Under the pieces are notes generated by a model. It worked only from the letters and a program-made list of their open reading frames with translations. It made no database searches and had not been told where the DNA came from. This document shows, in pieces, positions 18,600 to 27,540 of a stretch of 64,000 nt of DNA. The stretch is from Nakazawaea peltata (Eukaryota; Ascomycota; Pichiomycetes; Alaninales; Pachysolenaceae): assembly GCA_001599355.1 (NCBI GenBank), contig BCGQ01000010.1:372001-436000 (forward strand). Reading direction: 5' to 3'. A program made the translations under genes and the position numbers. The first letter of the stretch is position 1. Each line of letters starts with the position of its first letter.

Positions 18600-19694
18600 T
18601 CAAAGCTTTCCTGAGAAGAGATAGTTTTCCCGTTCGATTCTTTTTTGCTTCTTTTGGTACAGTTCATGCTTACGAGTTCCCAGTTTTGGGGGAGGAGCAT
18701 TGTTGATTTGATCGACCCTTTCCTTCTCCAGCTCCATCAGCTCCTCATACATACGCAGATTGAGTAATAAGTCTTGTTGTCTAATCAGTTCATCGTCAAA
18801 TATGACCTTTCCTGTAGCTTTTTTTCCCTGACGATATTGATCTGTCCAGTGGATCAGAGTCCCCACTTCATCGTAACCCCTTTTCTTTGATTGGTATTTA
18901 CCGATTTTCTTTGCAATATTTTCCAATAAGACATCGATGTTGTTCGTTGGTTTGTCAAGATACTTCAGATACAGTTTAGGGTCTTGTTTGTTTAAAATGT
19001 ATAGCAAGTAGTCTGCGACAATAACAGGGTCCACTAAACTTGATTTAACCGTTCCCACTAATGATAAACTTAACATTGTTTTACAATCCTTAACTTTTGG
19101 TAAAAATACCCCTGGTGTGTCGTATAACAATATTTCAGGGTTTTCATTGATCCTGATTATCTCTGATGTTGCCCTTGTAACACCTGGCTGACCCCCTGTC
19201 TTGGCCACTTTTTTAGTCGTTTTCATACCCATCTGTCTTAAGGTGTTAACCAAAGTGGATTTCCCCACATTTGGCATTCCTGTCACGATCAAACGTAATC
19301 CCAATGGTGGTCTGGGCTCAAAAGTGTTATACTTCTCAATACACAAGTCAATAATCTTCCTCAGGTCTTTCTTATCACGACAGTCAACGAACATGAATTT
19401 CTCATTCTTATGCCATTTTTGAAAGATTTGCATATCTATCTTACAGAGATCTTTCTTCGAATACAATATTAACTTATCCTTATCTTGCAATGGACGGTCA
19501 AGTAAGAAGTTTCTGGTACTTAAAGGAGCCCTACTGTCTCGTACCTCCAATACCAAATCGATTTGTGGCAGTAAATGTGTGATCTTCGTAAGCAGCTTCA
19601 GGTGATGACCTTTGAAATCTGCAAGAGACACCCTGAACTCAGGGAATGTCTGTCTTGGGATGAACTTTTGAAATAAAAATGGAGTTATTCTCAT
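18600..19694 (-). CDS. MTG1: Mitochondrial ribosome-assembly GTPase Mtg1
   Basis: The first ATG (19694, MRITPFLFQKFIPRQTFPEF) gives 364 residues, the size of Mtg1. It is a circularly permuted GTPase: G4 (YSKKDL, about 78-83) precedes G1 (GMPNVGKST, about 139-147) and G3 (DTPG, about 192-195). The segment VSLADFKGHHLKLLTK then LEVRDSRAPLSTRN is the YlqF/MTG1 signature. Mtg1 acts in late assembly of the mitochondrial large ribosomal subunit at the inner membrane. The N-terminus is basic with few acidic residues, as for import. It diverges from KTI12 over a 232-bp spacer holding PAC- and RRPE-like elements. Confidence 0.92.
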   Translation of the reverse strand: MRITPFLFQKFIPRQTFPEFRVSLADFKGHHLKLLTKITHLLPQIDLVLEVRDSRAPLSTRNFLLDRPLQDKDKLILYSKKDLCKIDMQIFQKWHKNEKFMFVDCRDKKDLRKIIDLCIEKYNTFEPRPPLGLRLIVTGMPNVGKSTLVNTLRQMGMKTTKKVAKTGGQPGVTRATSEIIRINENPEILLYDTPGVFLPKVKDCKTMLSLSLVGTVKSSLVDPVIVADYLLYILNKQDPKLYLKYLDKPTNNIDVLLENIAKKIGKYQSKKRGYDEVGTLIHWTDQYRQGKKATGKVIFDDELIRQQDLLLNLRMYEELMELEKERVDQINNAPPPKLGTRKHELYQKKQKRIERENYLFSGKL

Positions 19695-19772
19695 CTCTGA
19701 TACACAACGCCAACTCAATCGTCTTTACACCAAAATTCACTCTCTCCTCTCAATCCTTCTATTTCTGGTAAC

Positions 19773-19826
19773 TCGATGAGATGGCGTTTAAACTTTCGAG
19801 CCTCCCTCGGGATCAAAAAATTTTTC
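19773..19826. promoter_or_regulatory. PAC-like and RRPE elements between MTG1 and KTI12
   Basis: TCGATGAG (19773-19780) and AAAAAATTTTTC (19815-19826) lie in the divergent MTG1-KTI12 spacer. A second A/T tract (AAAATTTTTTT) lies at about 19856-19866. Both neighbours serve translation: a mitochondrial ribosome GTPase and a tRNA-modification factor. Confidence 0.5.
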
Positions 19827-19926
19827 ATTTTTTTGCTTTCTTTTTGTCTCGGTTAAAATTTTTTTAGAGGTGAAGAAGAAAGAGAAGGGGTAAGAAAGAT
19901 CGGGTAGTGAAGAAGTGTATACGAAG

Positions 19927-20784
19927 ATGCCTTTAATTGTATTTACGGGATTCCCTTCTTCAGGAAAGTCTACTTGGGCTCAAAAATTGAAGGAGCAATT
20001 TGAGGCCAGAATTCTGGCATTACAGGCCAATGATCAGGGAGCTAATATGAAGGTCATCGTGCATTCGGATGAGTCTCTTGGGATTCAACACCATCAATAC
20101 AAGGAGTCTGTGACGGAGAAATCGTTGCGTGGAACTCAAATGTCGGCAGTTAAGAGAGATTTGTCCAAAAACTCCATTGTGATACTAGACTCACCGCTGT
20201 ATATTAAGGGATTTAGGTACCAACTCCATTGTGAAGCCAAATTGATGCTGACGACATACTGTGTAATTCATGTGATAGCACCTTCCGAAGTATGTTTCGA
20301 TTACAACGACAAGAGAGAAGACAAATGGGATGAGGAGTTATTGAAGCTGATGATTATGAGATATGAAGAACCTAATGCAAATAATAGATGGGATATGCCT
20401 TTATTTAATGTGGCTTACGACGATGAAAATTTACCTTTTGATCAAATTTGGGAAGCTATTGTCTTGCTGAAATCACAAAAGCCTAATAATGCCACTGTAT
20501 TGAAACCTGCTACTGGGTTGAATTTCTTGTCTCAATTGGAGAAATTGACTACAGAAGTGGTAAATAAGATCCATCAATTTCAACAATTACAGTCTATTGG
20601 AGGAGAGGTGTTGATCGATGAAGGTTTGTATGTTACTATGCCTCCAAAACCTGTCAGTATTGCCCAATTACAAAGATTCAGAAGAACCTACGTCAGTTTG
20701 AACAGAATGAGAACTATCGATACTGATAGAATTAAACCTTTATTTGTTGAGTATTTAAATACTGCCTTATCTAATGAAGACTAA
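19927..20784 (+). CDS. KTI12: Elongator-associated ATPase Kti12
   Basis: Start at the first ATG, MPLIVFTGFPSSGKSTWAQKL, which puts the P-loop (GFPSSGKST) at residues 8-16 as in the family; 285 residues. IVILDSPLYIKGFRYQLHCEAK supplies the Walker-B-like and tRNA-kinase-like segment, and a helical C-terminal half follows. Kti12 is related to PSTK and is needed for Elongator to make wobble-uridine modifications. Another Elongator gene, IKI1 (ELP5), lies about 42 kb away in the window. The stop is one base from the stop of the converging ATP25. Confidence 0.93.
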   Translation: MPLIVFTGFPSSGKSTWAQKLKEQFEARILALQANDQGANMKVIVHSDESLGIQHHQYKESVTEKSLRGTQMSAVKRDLSKNSIVILDSPLYIKGFRYQLHCEAKLMLTTYCVIHVIAPSEVCFDYNDKREDKWDEELLKLMIMRYEEPNANNRWDMPLFNVAYDDENLPFDQIWEAIVLLKSQKPNNATVLKPATGLNFLSQLEKLTTEVVNKIHQFQQLQSIGGEVLIDEGLYVTMPPKPVSIAQLQRFRRTYVSLNRMRTIDTDRIKPLFVEYLNTALSNED

Positions 20785-20785
20785 A

Positions 20786-22612
20786 CTATATATCTCCAAC
20801 TAATGGTAATTCCATTTCCAATTCTTGTTTCATCAAATTTAAGTAAGTCATAAAATTCTCTGTGAACTCCAGATTTCCAAATGAAATCTCTGGGTAAATT
20901 TGGTTCACAAAGTGGTCGTAATCTTTCAAAGTCTTAGTCTTATAAACGTAACTGATAACAAATTCCCATGGTCTCAGATCCTGTCTCAAGAACATATTCT
21001 GGTCATAGACTGAACGTAAGATATTATAGAATTTGTCCATTTGACCAGCATTTCCGTAAATAGTCAAGAACATTAACAAGACAGATTGAGATTCTTGAGT
21101 CAGAAGGAATTCAAAGTTTCCAAGTGATAACAACTCAAAAATACCATCCACGGTACTGTGATATACAGTGGAAGGTCCCGGAGTCGTCTCAATCTTTTCA
21201 TGGTCGGAGATCGTATCTACGATTTGTTTAGGAGTTACGAAAGCCGGTCCACTGAACTGACTCAAAATTACAAGAAGGAAAGGAGCCACCTTAGACTCCC
21301 AATCGTCAAATAAAGTCGTATGAACCTCCAACAGAGAAAGCATGTCACTCACCAGGGCAATTCTGTCTTCTATCAGTAAATCAGCCTCGATAATAGCAGC
21401 CAAATAGTCAACCATCAAGTCAAGGGTGACCTCAGAGTCCTTGTTGAGCAAAATATTATAAAATGTGTTCTCAACATTGGAGAAAGGATACTTTTCGGAA
21501 TCCAAAAGGTGCGAAATCCTATAGAATTCCAACATCTTGAGCAATTCGATCTCGGTTTTTTCCGAATCTGGCCTTTGTTTAACTAAATTATCGAAATCAG
21601 ATTGGATTTTCGACATTTTCTGGCTTGCCAGATCACGAGCAACCTCGATATCCAATTCTCCCAACTCTTCAACAATTCGGGTCAACTCCATCTCCCCACT
21701 GCCAGACACGGCTGTAGAATAAAGCCTGGTCTTCCCCATCAAAAAATCGGATATACTATAATTCAGCCTTTTTAAAGTGTGATATCTTCTTAACCCACTG
21801 AAAATACTATCATCTAAAAATGATTTTTTCACCTTACGATACAAATGCTTCTCTTCTGGATTACACCACAAAATCTCCAAATTCAACTCCTCACGCTTGC
21901 TTTCTGTGACAAAATGGATACTCATGTTTCCAATCAGTCTTTCACAATCGACCATAATCCAACTATTTACAGGAACACCGTAATCTTCAAAGTGATATCC
22001 GGTGTTTTGTCTCAACTTACGTCTCAACTTTCTTTCTTTCTTCAGCAATGCCGATGTCTTACTGAAACCTTCGACTCTCGGAGTTCTTTCGAGGCCCAAC
22101 TCATGCTTAATAAAGTTCATCAACTCCACAGTCAGTTTCTGTAAATGTTTATCTGATTTACCGGATCCCAATACTATGAAGTCTTTCAAGTCATCCTGAC
22201 CGACTTCCTCGACATCTTCATGCCTCTTGTCAAATATCTTGATATTCTCGATCCCCAACTTGTTATGCATCAAGTCAATCATACTCTCTAACGTGGGAGG
22301 TGGATTTTGAGGCAACTCAGGACGGGGTCTTTCTAACCCAGTCTCCAAACCAGAAGACTCTTCTTCACGCATATACCATGGAAGATCATCTTCTTCCAGT
22401 AATTCTGTCTCTTGTGGTTCTTTCTCCAGAGATTCCGTCTCCAACTTGACTTGTTCTTTATTCACAGTAGTATAAACTCGACTTGGACAATGTTGAAAGT
22501 TATATCTGCAAGGTATTATAGAGACATTCTCGGGGCAAACAGCTCCCAAGATCCGTCTCTCACACTGTACTAATCCTCTAGCTGCAATTCTATACCCGTT
22601 ACCCCTCAACAT
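20786..22612 (-). CDS. ATP25: Mitochondrial Atp25 (RsfS-like domain plus ATP9 mRNA factor)
   Basis: 608 residues, matching S. cerevisiae Atp25 (612). The N-terminus (MLRGNGYRIAARGLVQCERR) is basic and import-like. At about 115-260 lies the RsfS/Iojap-like domain (KDFIVLGSGKSDKHLQKL, VPVNSWIMVDCERLIGNMSIHFVTE). The rest is a helical C-terminal domain which in yeast is cut off and stabilises the mRNA of ATP synthase subunit 9, while the N-terminal half supports assembly of its ring. The ATG at 22612 is the first in frame. Only one base separates its TAG from KTI12's TAA. Confidence 0.9.
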   Translation of the reverse strand: MLRGNGYRIAARGLVQCERRILGAVCPENVSIIPCRYNFQHCPSRVYTTVNKEQVKLETESLEKEPQETELLEEDDLPWYMREEESSGLETGLERPRPELPQNPPPTLESMIDLMHNKLGIENIKIFDKRHEDVEEVGQDDLKDFIVLGSGKSDKHLQKLTVELMNFIKHELGLERTPRVEGFSKTSALLKKERKLRRKLRQNTGYHFEDYGVPVNSWIMVDCERLIGNMSIHFVTESKREELNLEILWCNPEEKHLYRKVKKSFLDDSIFSGLRRYHTLKRLNYSISDFLMGKTRLYSTAVSGSGEMELTRIVEELGELDIEVARDLASQKMSKIQSDFDNLVKQRPDSEKTEIELLKMLEFYRISHLLDSEKYPFSNVENTFYNILLNKDSEVTLDLMVDYLAAIIEADLLIEDRIALVSDMLSLLEVHTTLFDDWESKVAPFLLVILSQFSGPAFVTPKQIVDTISDHEKIETTPGPSTVYHSTVDGIFELLSLGNFEFLLTQESQSVLLMFLTIYGNAGQMDKFYNILRSVYDQNMFLRQDLRPWEFVISYVYKTKTLKDYDHFVNQIYPEISFGNLEFTENFMTYLNLMKQELEMELPLVGDI

Positions 22613-22932
22613 GGCCTCTATCTCACGTAGATCTCTTCTCTATACACTCTACATCTCTTTGAAAAGAAGGAAAATTTTTATATATTTCAACGATAAAATT
22701 GATATTTCATGAGCAGAAGTCCATGCGCGCTGATGAGGATGGCGGTAAGGTGAGAGTGGGCCGCGCAGAGAGGCCGCGCAGAGAGGCAGAGACTCATCGC
22801 TGCTCGGTCAAAGCTCAGAAGGCTTGGCACAGAAAAGGGGTGTTGGTGTTAATGGGGAGGCAAAAGAGGGAGGGGGGTCAGTGAAACTCATTCGGGACTG
22901 CCTAACTGCCTAAACATCCTATAAAATTGCTC
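22613..22932. other. ATP25 upstream spacer with 13-bp tandem duplication
   Basis: The 320-bp gap holds a perfect 13-bp tandem duplication of CCGCGCAGAGAGG (22761-22773, 22774-22786) and an AAAATTTTTATATAT tract near the ATP25 start. I see no gene. Confidence 0.6.
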
Positions 22933-23508
22933 TCACACACTAGTCAATTCAGCTGTCCGCATCAGAAGTCGGCTCTCAATGTCCTTCAGATACAAATTTC
23001 TTACACCTACTAACATCTTGTCCCAAGGGTGGATCATATCAAGCTTATCTAAGTCCAGAGTCTTGAAATCTTTGACAATTTTGTCCGAGATAATTCTCAT
23101 CGAAGTTTCAAAGGATTTCTTAACTTGCGATGAATTATAAAGGCTTCTGGTCTTAACAAAATCGCTCACATCTGGAATCTGTTGTCTGATATATTCGTTG
23201 ACCTCGGCGGTAACTTTACTCCATTGAGCTGCTCTTTCGGCAGTATCCATTGGCTTTTCAGGGCGGTATTTCTGATATAAAACGACAATTTCTTTCTTTC
23301 CGGCATCAGTGATCTTCTCTATTTCGAACAGCCACAAGCACGGAGGTACCAGAAATGCACAACATAAGGTACAAATCCCTCCCGTGACTGTTATCGCCAT
23401 CAAGAGATCTGAATAAAAGATACTATTGAAGAACATTAATACAAATTCCAGCACAACGGTGAACTTGATCCAATATGGAAGCCACAGTACCAATTCTACC
23501 ACGAACAT
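22933..23508 (-). CDS. Unrecognised two-helix membrane protein
   Basis: 191 residues from an ATG. Two hydrophobic segments lie near the N-terminus (about 5-30 and 35-62; VVLEFVLMFFNSIFY, and LLMAITVTGGICTLCCAFLVPPCLWLF). A hydrophilic, probably cytosolic region of about 125 residues follows, with a Lys-rich amphipathic part and the motif IHPWDKML. I do not recognise the family. The layout resembles small fungal two-helix proteins, but I see no diagnostic motif. Codon use matches its neighbours. Its promoter would be the 308-bp spacer to 23816, which is AT-rich and otherwise featureless. Confidence 0.7.
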   Translation of the reverse strand: MFVVELVLWLPYWIKFTVVLEFVLMFFNSIFYSDLLMAITVTGGICTLCCAFLVPPCLWLFEIEKITDAGKKEIVVLYQKYRPEKPMDTAERAAQWSKVTAEVNEYIRQQIPDVSDFVKTRSLYNSSQVKKSFETSMRIISDKIVKDFKTLDLDKLDMIHPWDKMLVGVRNLYLKDIESRLLMRTAELTSV

Positions 23509-23816
23509 TGTTGTGTCACTTTCGCGTTTCCCTGTTGTCGTTGGTATCCTTGTTGATCTTACCCGTCAAAGGTGAACTATTTTTAGCTTAATTTTTTCTA
23601 TCACAATTTTACTGTTTTTATACTGTTTTCCCATTAGATGCAATGCTTCCTATTTTGTTAAAGCGAATTTGAGGGAATTTTAGAAGGGGAGATTATATAG
23701 GTGGTAGATCGAGATTCCCGGAGAATAGCAGATAAGCTTTAAAGTTATTCAGTTGTCGTCTTTTTATTGCTTACCAAAGTGATTCTCATATATCTAATAT
23801 AATAATTTATATAGCT

Positions 23817-24728
23817 TCAGATTGGGATCTGAATATTACGAAGTACATCTACAACGACTAAATCTTGGTCCCATTTCTGGATAACCTCTTTGACCAATCG
23901 CTGTTCACTCCCCCAATTACTCGTGATCTCTCTTGATGCTGAGTCAACCAATTTGATATGCAATGGATAAAACTTTTCCGCCGTAATTCTCACAATGTAA
24001 GGAGTGACAAAATCTGAGTGGTTGAGCACGGCAACTGCTCGTACCATCAACTCGAATTCGTATTTACTATGCAAAGAGACACCTCCAGTCACCATGCGAT
24101 GATTCCGGAGATGAACTACAATGTCATTCATATATGCCGTCACTTGTGCTACTATAGTGATTTTAGGGATCATCGCCTCAAGTGTGGCTAGTTGTCCCAT
24201 AGTGTCTGTAGGGTTATATGGGCCGTGTGAATGACGATGAGACAGTTTACCAGGTTGAATCATATGAGGGTATCTGAACAATATTTGAGAGTTAATCAGG
24301 TCTATAAGTCCCATTTCGTAACCTTCCTTCTCATCTTGTCTCAAAATAAATATAATTCGTACACTATCCTGCCATCTCTTAATGAAAGGCACTAAATACT
24401 GTCTCTGAAGAGAGGGTGCCTCTAAACACTCGAGATTTTTAAGTATTATCAACTCAGTTTCTTCATCAATATTCAAGCCATCTGATTCTTGTATTGATTC
24501 CAGATCAATAACTCGCATTTTCATCTTCAAAGTCTCTTTCACAATCCATTCCAATTCCCCTATACTCAAGCTCTCATCTGTTGACGATATTAGTATGTTA
24601 CGCCGCGTTATAAGCATTGTTAGCACACTGAAATACAAATCCACATCAACTTCAGCACTCTTGATACTCAGAACATCTCGTATATCTCCACCATTTTTCA
24701 TTCTATCCCTCTCTGTCTCCATTACCAT
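23817..24728 (-). CDS. MTC2: Mtc2-like protein (maintenance of telomere capping)
   Basis: The first ATG (24728) gives 303 residues. The best-conserved part is C-terminal: MNDIVVHLRNHRMVTGGV, FVTPYIVRITAEKFYPLHIKLV, NWGSEQRLVKEVI. This parallels S. cerevisiae Mtc2 (DIMVHLRTHR, FVSPSHVKEA, WYFPMHLELV). The N-terminal half has the form of a degenerate AAA or magnesium-chelatase-like fold without a clear P-loop. Mtc2 is known from genetic interaction with the telomere-capping allele cdc13-1; its biochemistry is unknown. It shares a 213-bp divergent promoter with UTP11. Confidence 0.8.
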   Translation of the reverse strand: MVMETERDRMKNGGDIRDVLSIKSAEVDVDLYFSVLTMLITRRNILISSTDESLSIGELEWIVKETLKMKMRVIDLESIQESDGLNIDEETELIILKNLECLEAPSLQRQYLVPFIKRWQDSVRIIFILRQDEKEGYEMGLIDLINSQILFRYPHMIQPGKLSHRHSHGPYNPTDTMGQLATLEAMIPKITIVAQVTAYMNDIVVHLRNHRMVTGGVSLHSKYEFELMVRAVAVLNHSDFVTPYIVRITAEKFYPLHIKLVDSASREITSNWGSEQRLVKEVIQKWDQDLVVVDVLRNIQIPI

Positions 24729-24794
24729 CTCCACTGTTGATCCCTCTCATCACCATCAACGTCCTCTAACAAAGACAAGTCTTCTCTATGTTGA

Positions 24795-24833
24795 GCAACC
24801 TACGAATATTTGATATGTAGCAAACTACGAATT
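24795..24833 (+). promoter_or_regulatory. Two copies of the AGCANNYTACGAAT motif
   Basis: AGCAACCTACGAAT (24795-24808) and AGCAAACTACGAAT (24820-24833) are direct repeats 25 bp apart, between MTC2 and UTP11. They are relatives of an exact 14-mer found at three other promoters in the window. Confidence 0.6.
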
Positions 24834-24859
24834 TGCTCCCTATATAAAATTTTTTAGGT

Positions 24860-24887
24860 AAAAAAATTTTTTTCTAAGAGCGATGAG
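24860..24887 (+). promoter_or_regulatory. RRPE and PAC elements of UTP11
   Basis: AAAAAAATTTTTTT (24860-24873) followed by GCGATGAG (24880-24887), 55-82 bp before the UTP11 ATG, is the textbook order for yeast ribosome-biogenesis promoters. Confidence 0.8.
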
Positions 24888-24941
24888 ATTTTATATAGAA
24901 GAGACTCAAGAAGAACTCATCGTTAGAATAGCCGTATCAGA

Positions 24942-25712
24942 ATGGTGAAGTTAGTGCATAATATCCAGAAAAAACAGCATAGGGAACGTTCCCAACCAGG
25001 AGATCGTAAGAAATGGGGTCTTCTAGAGAAGAAGAAGGACTACAAGTTGCGTGCTCTGGACTACCACAAGAAGGAACTGCAGTTGAAGATCTTAAAAGAG
25101 AAACTGGCATTGAGAAACCCGGATGAATACTATCATCTGATGGTGAATAAGAAGACAGATGATCGTGGAATTTTGATAGCAGACAGAGGAAATGAAGTAT
25201 TAAGTAACGATGAGGTCCAGTTATTGAAGACACAGGATGCCAACTACATGAACTTGATCAGAACCAAGGAGTTGAAAAAGATCAGTAAAATGCGTGAGAA
25301 TTTGACGTTATCGAGTAAAGGAAAGCATACTGTATTTGTAGAGGATGTTCAAGAGAAGTTGGATTTTGATCCAGTCAAGCATTTTAACACCACTGAAGAG
25401 TTGTTGATGAAGAGAGAAAACAGATTGAAATTGGATCAATTGCTGGACGAATCTGAACTGTCCAGTTCTCGTTCAAAGAGCTCTTCTTATGAGGATGTAA
25501 TGGGTAAATATGATAAGCTGTTATTCGATGCTAAGAAGGTAAAGAAGTTGTCGAACTTGAAGCTGAAATTGGAGAGAGAAGAGAAATTCAAGAACCTTTA
25601 CGATAAGATGAACTTACAAAGAGAGTTGATGAAGAAGGGAGAGAAGAAGAAGACTGTCGATCAGTATAGCGGAAAGACGACATATAAATGGAAAACTGTA
25701 CGTAAGAGATGA
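24942..25712 (+). CDS. UTP11: SSU processome protein Utp11
   Basis: 256 residues. MVKLVHNIQKKQHRERSQPG then RKKWGLLEKKKDYKLRALDYHKKE is the near-invariant Utp11 N-terminus. The protein is very basic and helical throughout. Utp11 belongs to the small-subunit processome and is needed for 18S rRNA processing in the nucleolus. The stop lies 25 bp from that of AIP1 on the other strand. Confidence 0.96.
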   Translation: MVKLVHNIQKKQHRERSQPGDRKKWGLLEKKKDYKLRALDYHKKELQLKILKEKLALRNPDEYYHLMVNKKTDDRGILIADRGNEVLSNDEVQLLKTQDANYMNLIRTKELKKISKMRENLTLSSKGKHTVFVEDVQEKLDFDPVKHFNTTEELLMKRENRLKLDQLLDESELSSSRSKSSSYEDVMGKYDKLLFDAKKVKKLSNLKLKLEREEKFKNLYDKMNLQRELMKKGEKKKTVDQYSGKTTYKWKTVRKR

Positions 25713-25737
25713 ATATCAATAATATATAACGTTTATT

Positions 25738-27540
25738 TCACTCATAAGTCCAAGATTTGATGGTACCATCGTTACCACCACTTACAAATGTAGAAGCATC
25801 GATCCATTTGACACAGTTCACACCATCTTTATGACTGTTGAGGAACTTGACATTCTTTCCAGGGGTTGCAACACTGTATACAATCAAGTTTGTGTCTAAT
25901 GATCCACTTGAGACGTGGTCGTTGTCCAGGTTCCAGCTCAACGAGTTAACTTTCAGGGTGTGGAAGGACCAACGAGATGTTTGTACTGCCAATGTGCCGA
26001 TATTGTATAAAACAATCTTACCCATAACGTCACCAACAGCCACGTATTCTTCATTAGGAGAGATCAGGGCGACATTTGGCTTGGATTGCATCGGGTTGGT
26101 GAAACTCGATTTGATTTCCAAAGACTCGGGGTCTAAAACATGAATCTTGTTGTCTTTGGCAGATCCAACAATAAGATATTTATCAGATAACAGAATCAGC
26201 GAACTTAATTCGAAGTCGAAACTCTTCTCTGATGACTTCTCTCCCTTGGAGAAAGAAATGATCTTATCTTCCGAAGTCACAACAACGGTTGACAGACCAT
26301 TGGAAGACATCAGTTTTGGTTGTGATCCCAACTGACTGGATGAGACAAATTCGGATCCAGAAACTGTCTTTAAAGTATCATCCCACAGGGTAGTGGACAC
26401 GTTACCGTTGTCAGACTCGGTGATGGAAACAATCAAATTGCTATGCTTTAACACAGAACTAGAGGCCTTAATCTCTTTACCGTTACTGATCTTCTCATCC
26501 CATTCAATAATTCTACCGTCATAACTTCCACTGTATACTTTTAAGGAAGAGCTTACGGCAGTCAAGGCAGTAATCGACTTCTGGTGTCCCTCAACAATAT
26601 AAGAAGGAGTTTCAGAGTCTAAAGTAAAGTAATTCAAATTACCGTTCAATGACAATGAAATAATATAGTCCTTAGTAGATACGACACCCAACTGCTGGTT
26701 GTCTACACTCTTTTCTAAAGCCCAACTCTTGACGATTTCACCAGACTCAACATTGAATAACTTAACAGATGCATCTGCTGAACAAGCCACAAATTGCTTT
26801 GGATTGCTAACATCCCAACTAATACCGTAGATACCTCCGGTGAAATCGTTTATAATTTCCTTAATGAATTCACCAGTCTTACCTTCATAAACTACGATCT
26901 TTCTATCAGCACCAACACTTACAATATACTCACCATCTGCAGAGTATGCAACGTCTTTCACAAAATTGGTATGGTGACCTCTAACACTTTGAGAAAACTT
27001 GAATGGAGGACCTTGCATAAAGACCAAACCAGCATCATCCGACACTGTGGCAGCTCTGTATGGTCTATTTGGTTTTATAGTGACGGCATTTATCTGAGCC
27101 GAATGTCCCGAGATCTCTCCCACAGTGTTACCAGAGTCCCATGTGAAACAATGACCCATTCTTTCTTTACCATTACCTACGGCGATGATTCTTTTTGACT
27201 CCAGATCCCAAGCAATATCGTTAATTCTACCACTAATAACAGGGTATTCTCCCTTAACAATCAAGTCCTCTCCAACGCAGTCCCAAATCTTGACGTTTCC
27301 AGACTCATCGGCACTCAGAATATAGAATCCTGAAGGGGCAAACTTGGCCACAGTGGTGTTGGCGTTGTGCTGAACGAACTGAATAGCAGACTCGCTCAGC
27401 TTAGGGTCCGCATTGACCACAAAGACAGACTTACCAGAGCAATACAGCAACTTGTTCGACTTGGCATCATATGATAAATGTACAGGGACCGATCTAGCCG
27501 TAGAGGGCAAAGGGGCTGTGATGGATTCTGGATTCAACAT
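25738..27540 (-). CDS. AIP1: Actin-interacting WD-repeat protein Aip1
   Basis: 600 residues with two seven-blade WD propellers (GHSAQINAVTIKP, GHHTNFVKDVAYSADGEYIVSVGADRK, HKDGVNCVKWIDASTFVSGGNDGTIKSW). The N-terminal LPSTARSVPVHLSYD is typical of Aip1. It works with cofilin to disassemble actin filaments at cortical patches. The window also codes for an alpha-actinin. The upstream side is a 3.9-kb gap with an AGCATATTACGAAT motif about 210 bp before the ATG. Confidence 0.95.
   Translation of the reverse strand: MLNPESITAPLPSTARSVPVHLSYDAKSNKLLYCSGKSVFVVNADPKLSESAIQFVQHNANTTVAKFAPSGFYILSADESGNVKIWDCVGEDLIVKGEYPVISGRINDIAWDLESKRIIAVGNGKERMGHCFTWDSGNTVGEISGHSAQINAVTIKPNRPYRAATVSDDAGLVFMQGPPFKFSQSVRGHHTNFVKDVAYSADGEYIVSVGADRKIVVYEGKTGEFIKEIINDFTGGIYGISWDVSNPKQFVACSADASVKLFNVESGEIVKSWALEKSVDNQQLGVVSTKDYIISLSLNGNLNYFTLDSETPSYIVEGHQKSITALTAVSSSLKVYSGSYDGRIIEWDEKISNGKEIKASSSVLKHSNLIVSITESDNGNVSTTLWDDTLKTVSGSEFVSSSQLGSQPKLMSSNGLSTVVVTSEDKIISFSKGEKSSEKSFDFELSSLILLSDKYLIVGSAKDNKIHVLDPESLEIKSSFTNPMQSKPNVALISPNEEYVAVGDVMGKIVLYNIGTLAVQTSRWSFHTLKVNSLSWNLDNDHVSSGSLDTNLIVYSVATPGKNVKFLNSHKDGVNCVKWIDASTFVSGGNDGTIKSWTYE

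Noticed and set aside
23008-23020. TACTAAC heptamer on the plus strand
   Set aside because: It lies inside a minus-strand coding region with no donor or acceptor in place.
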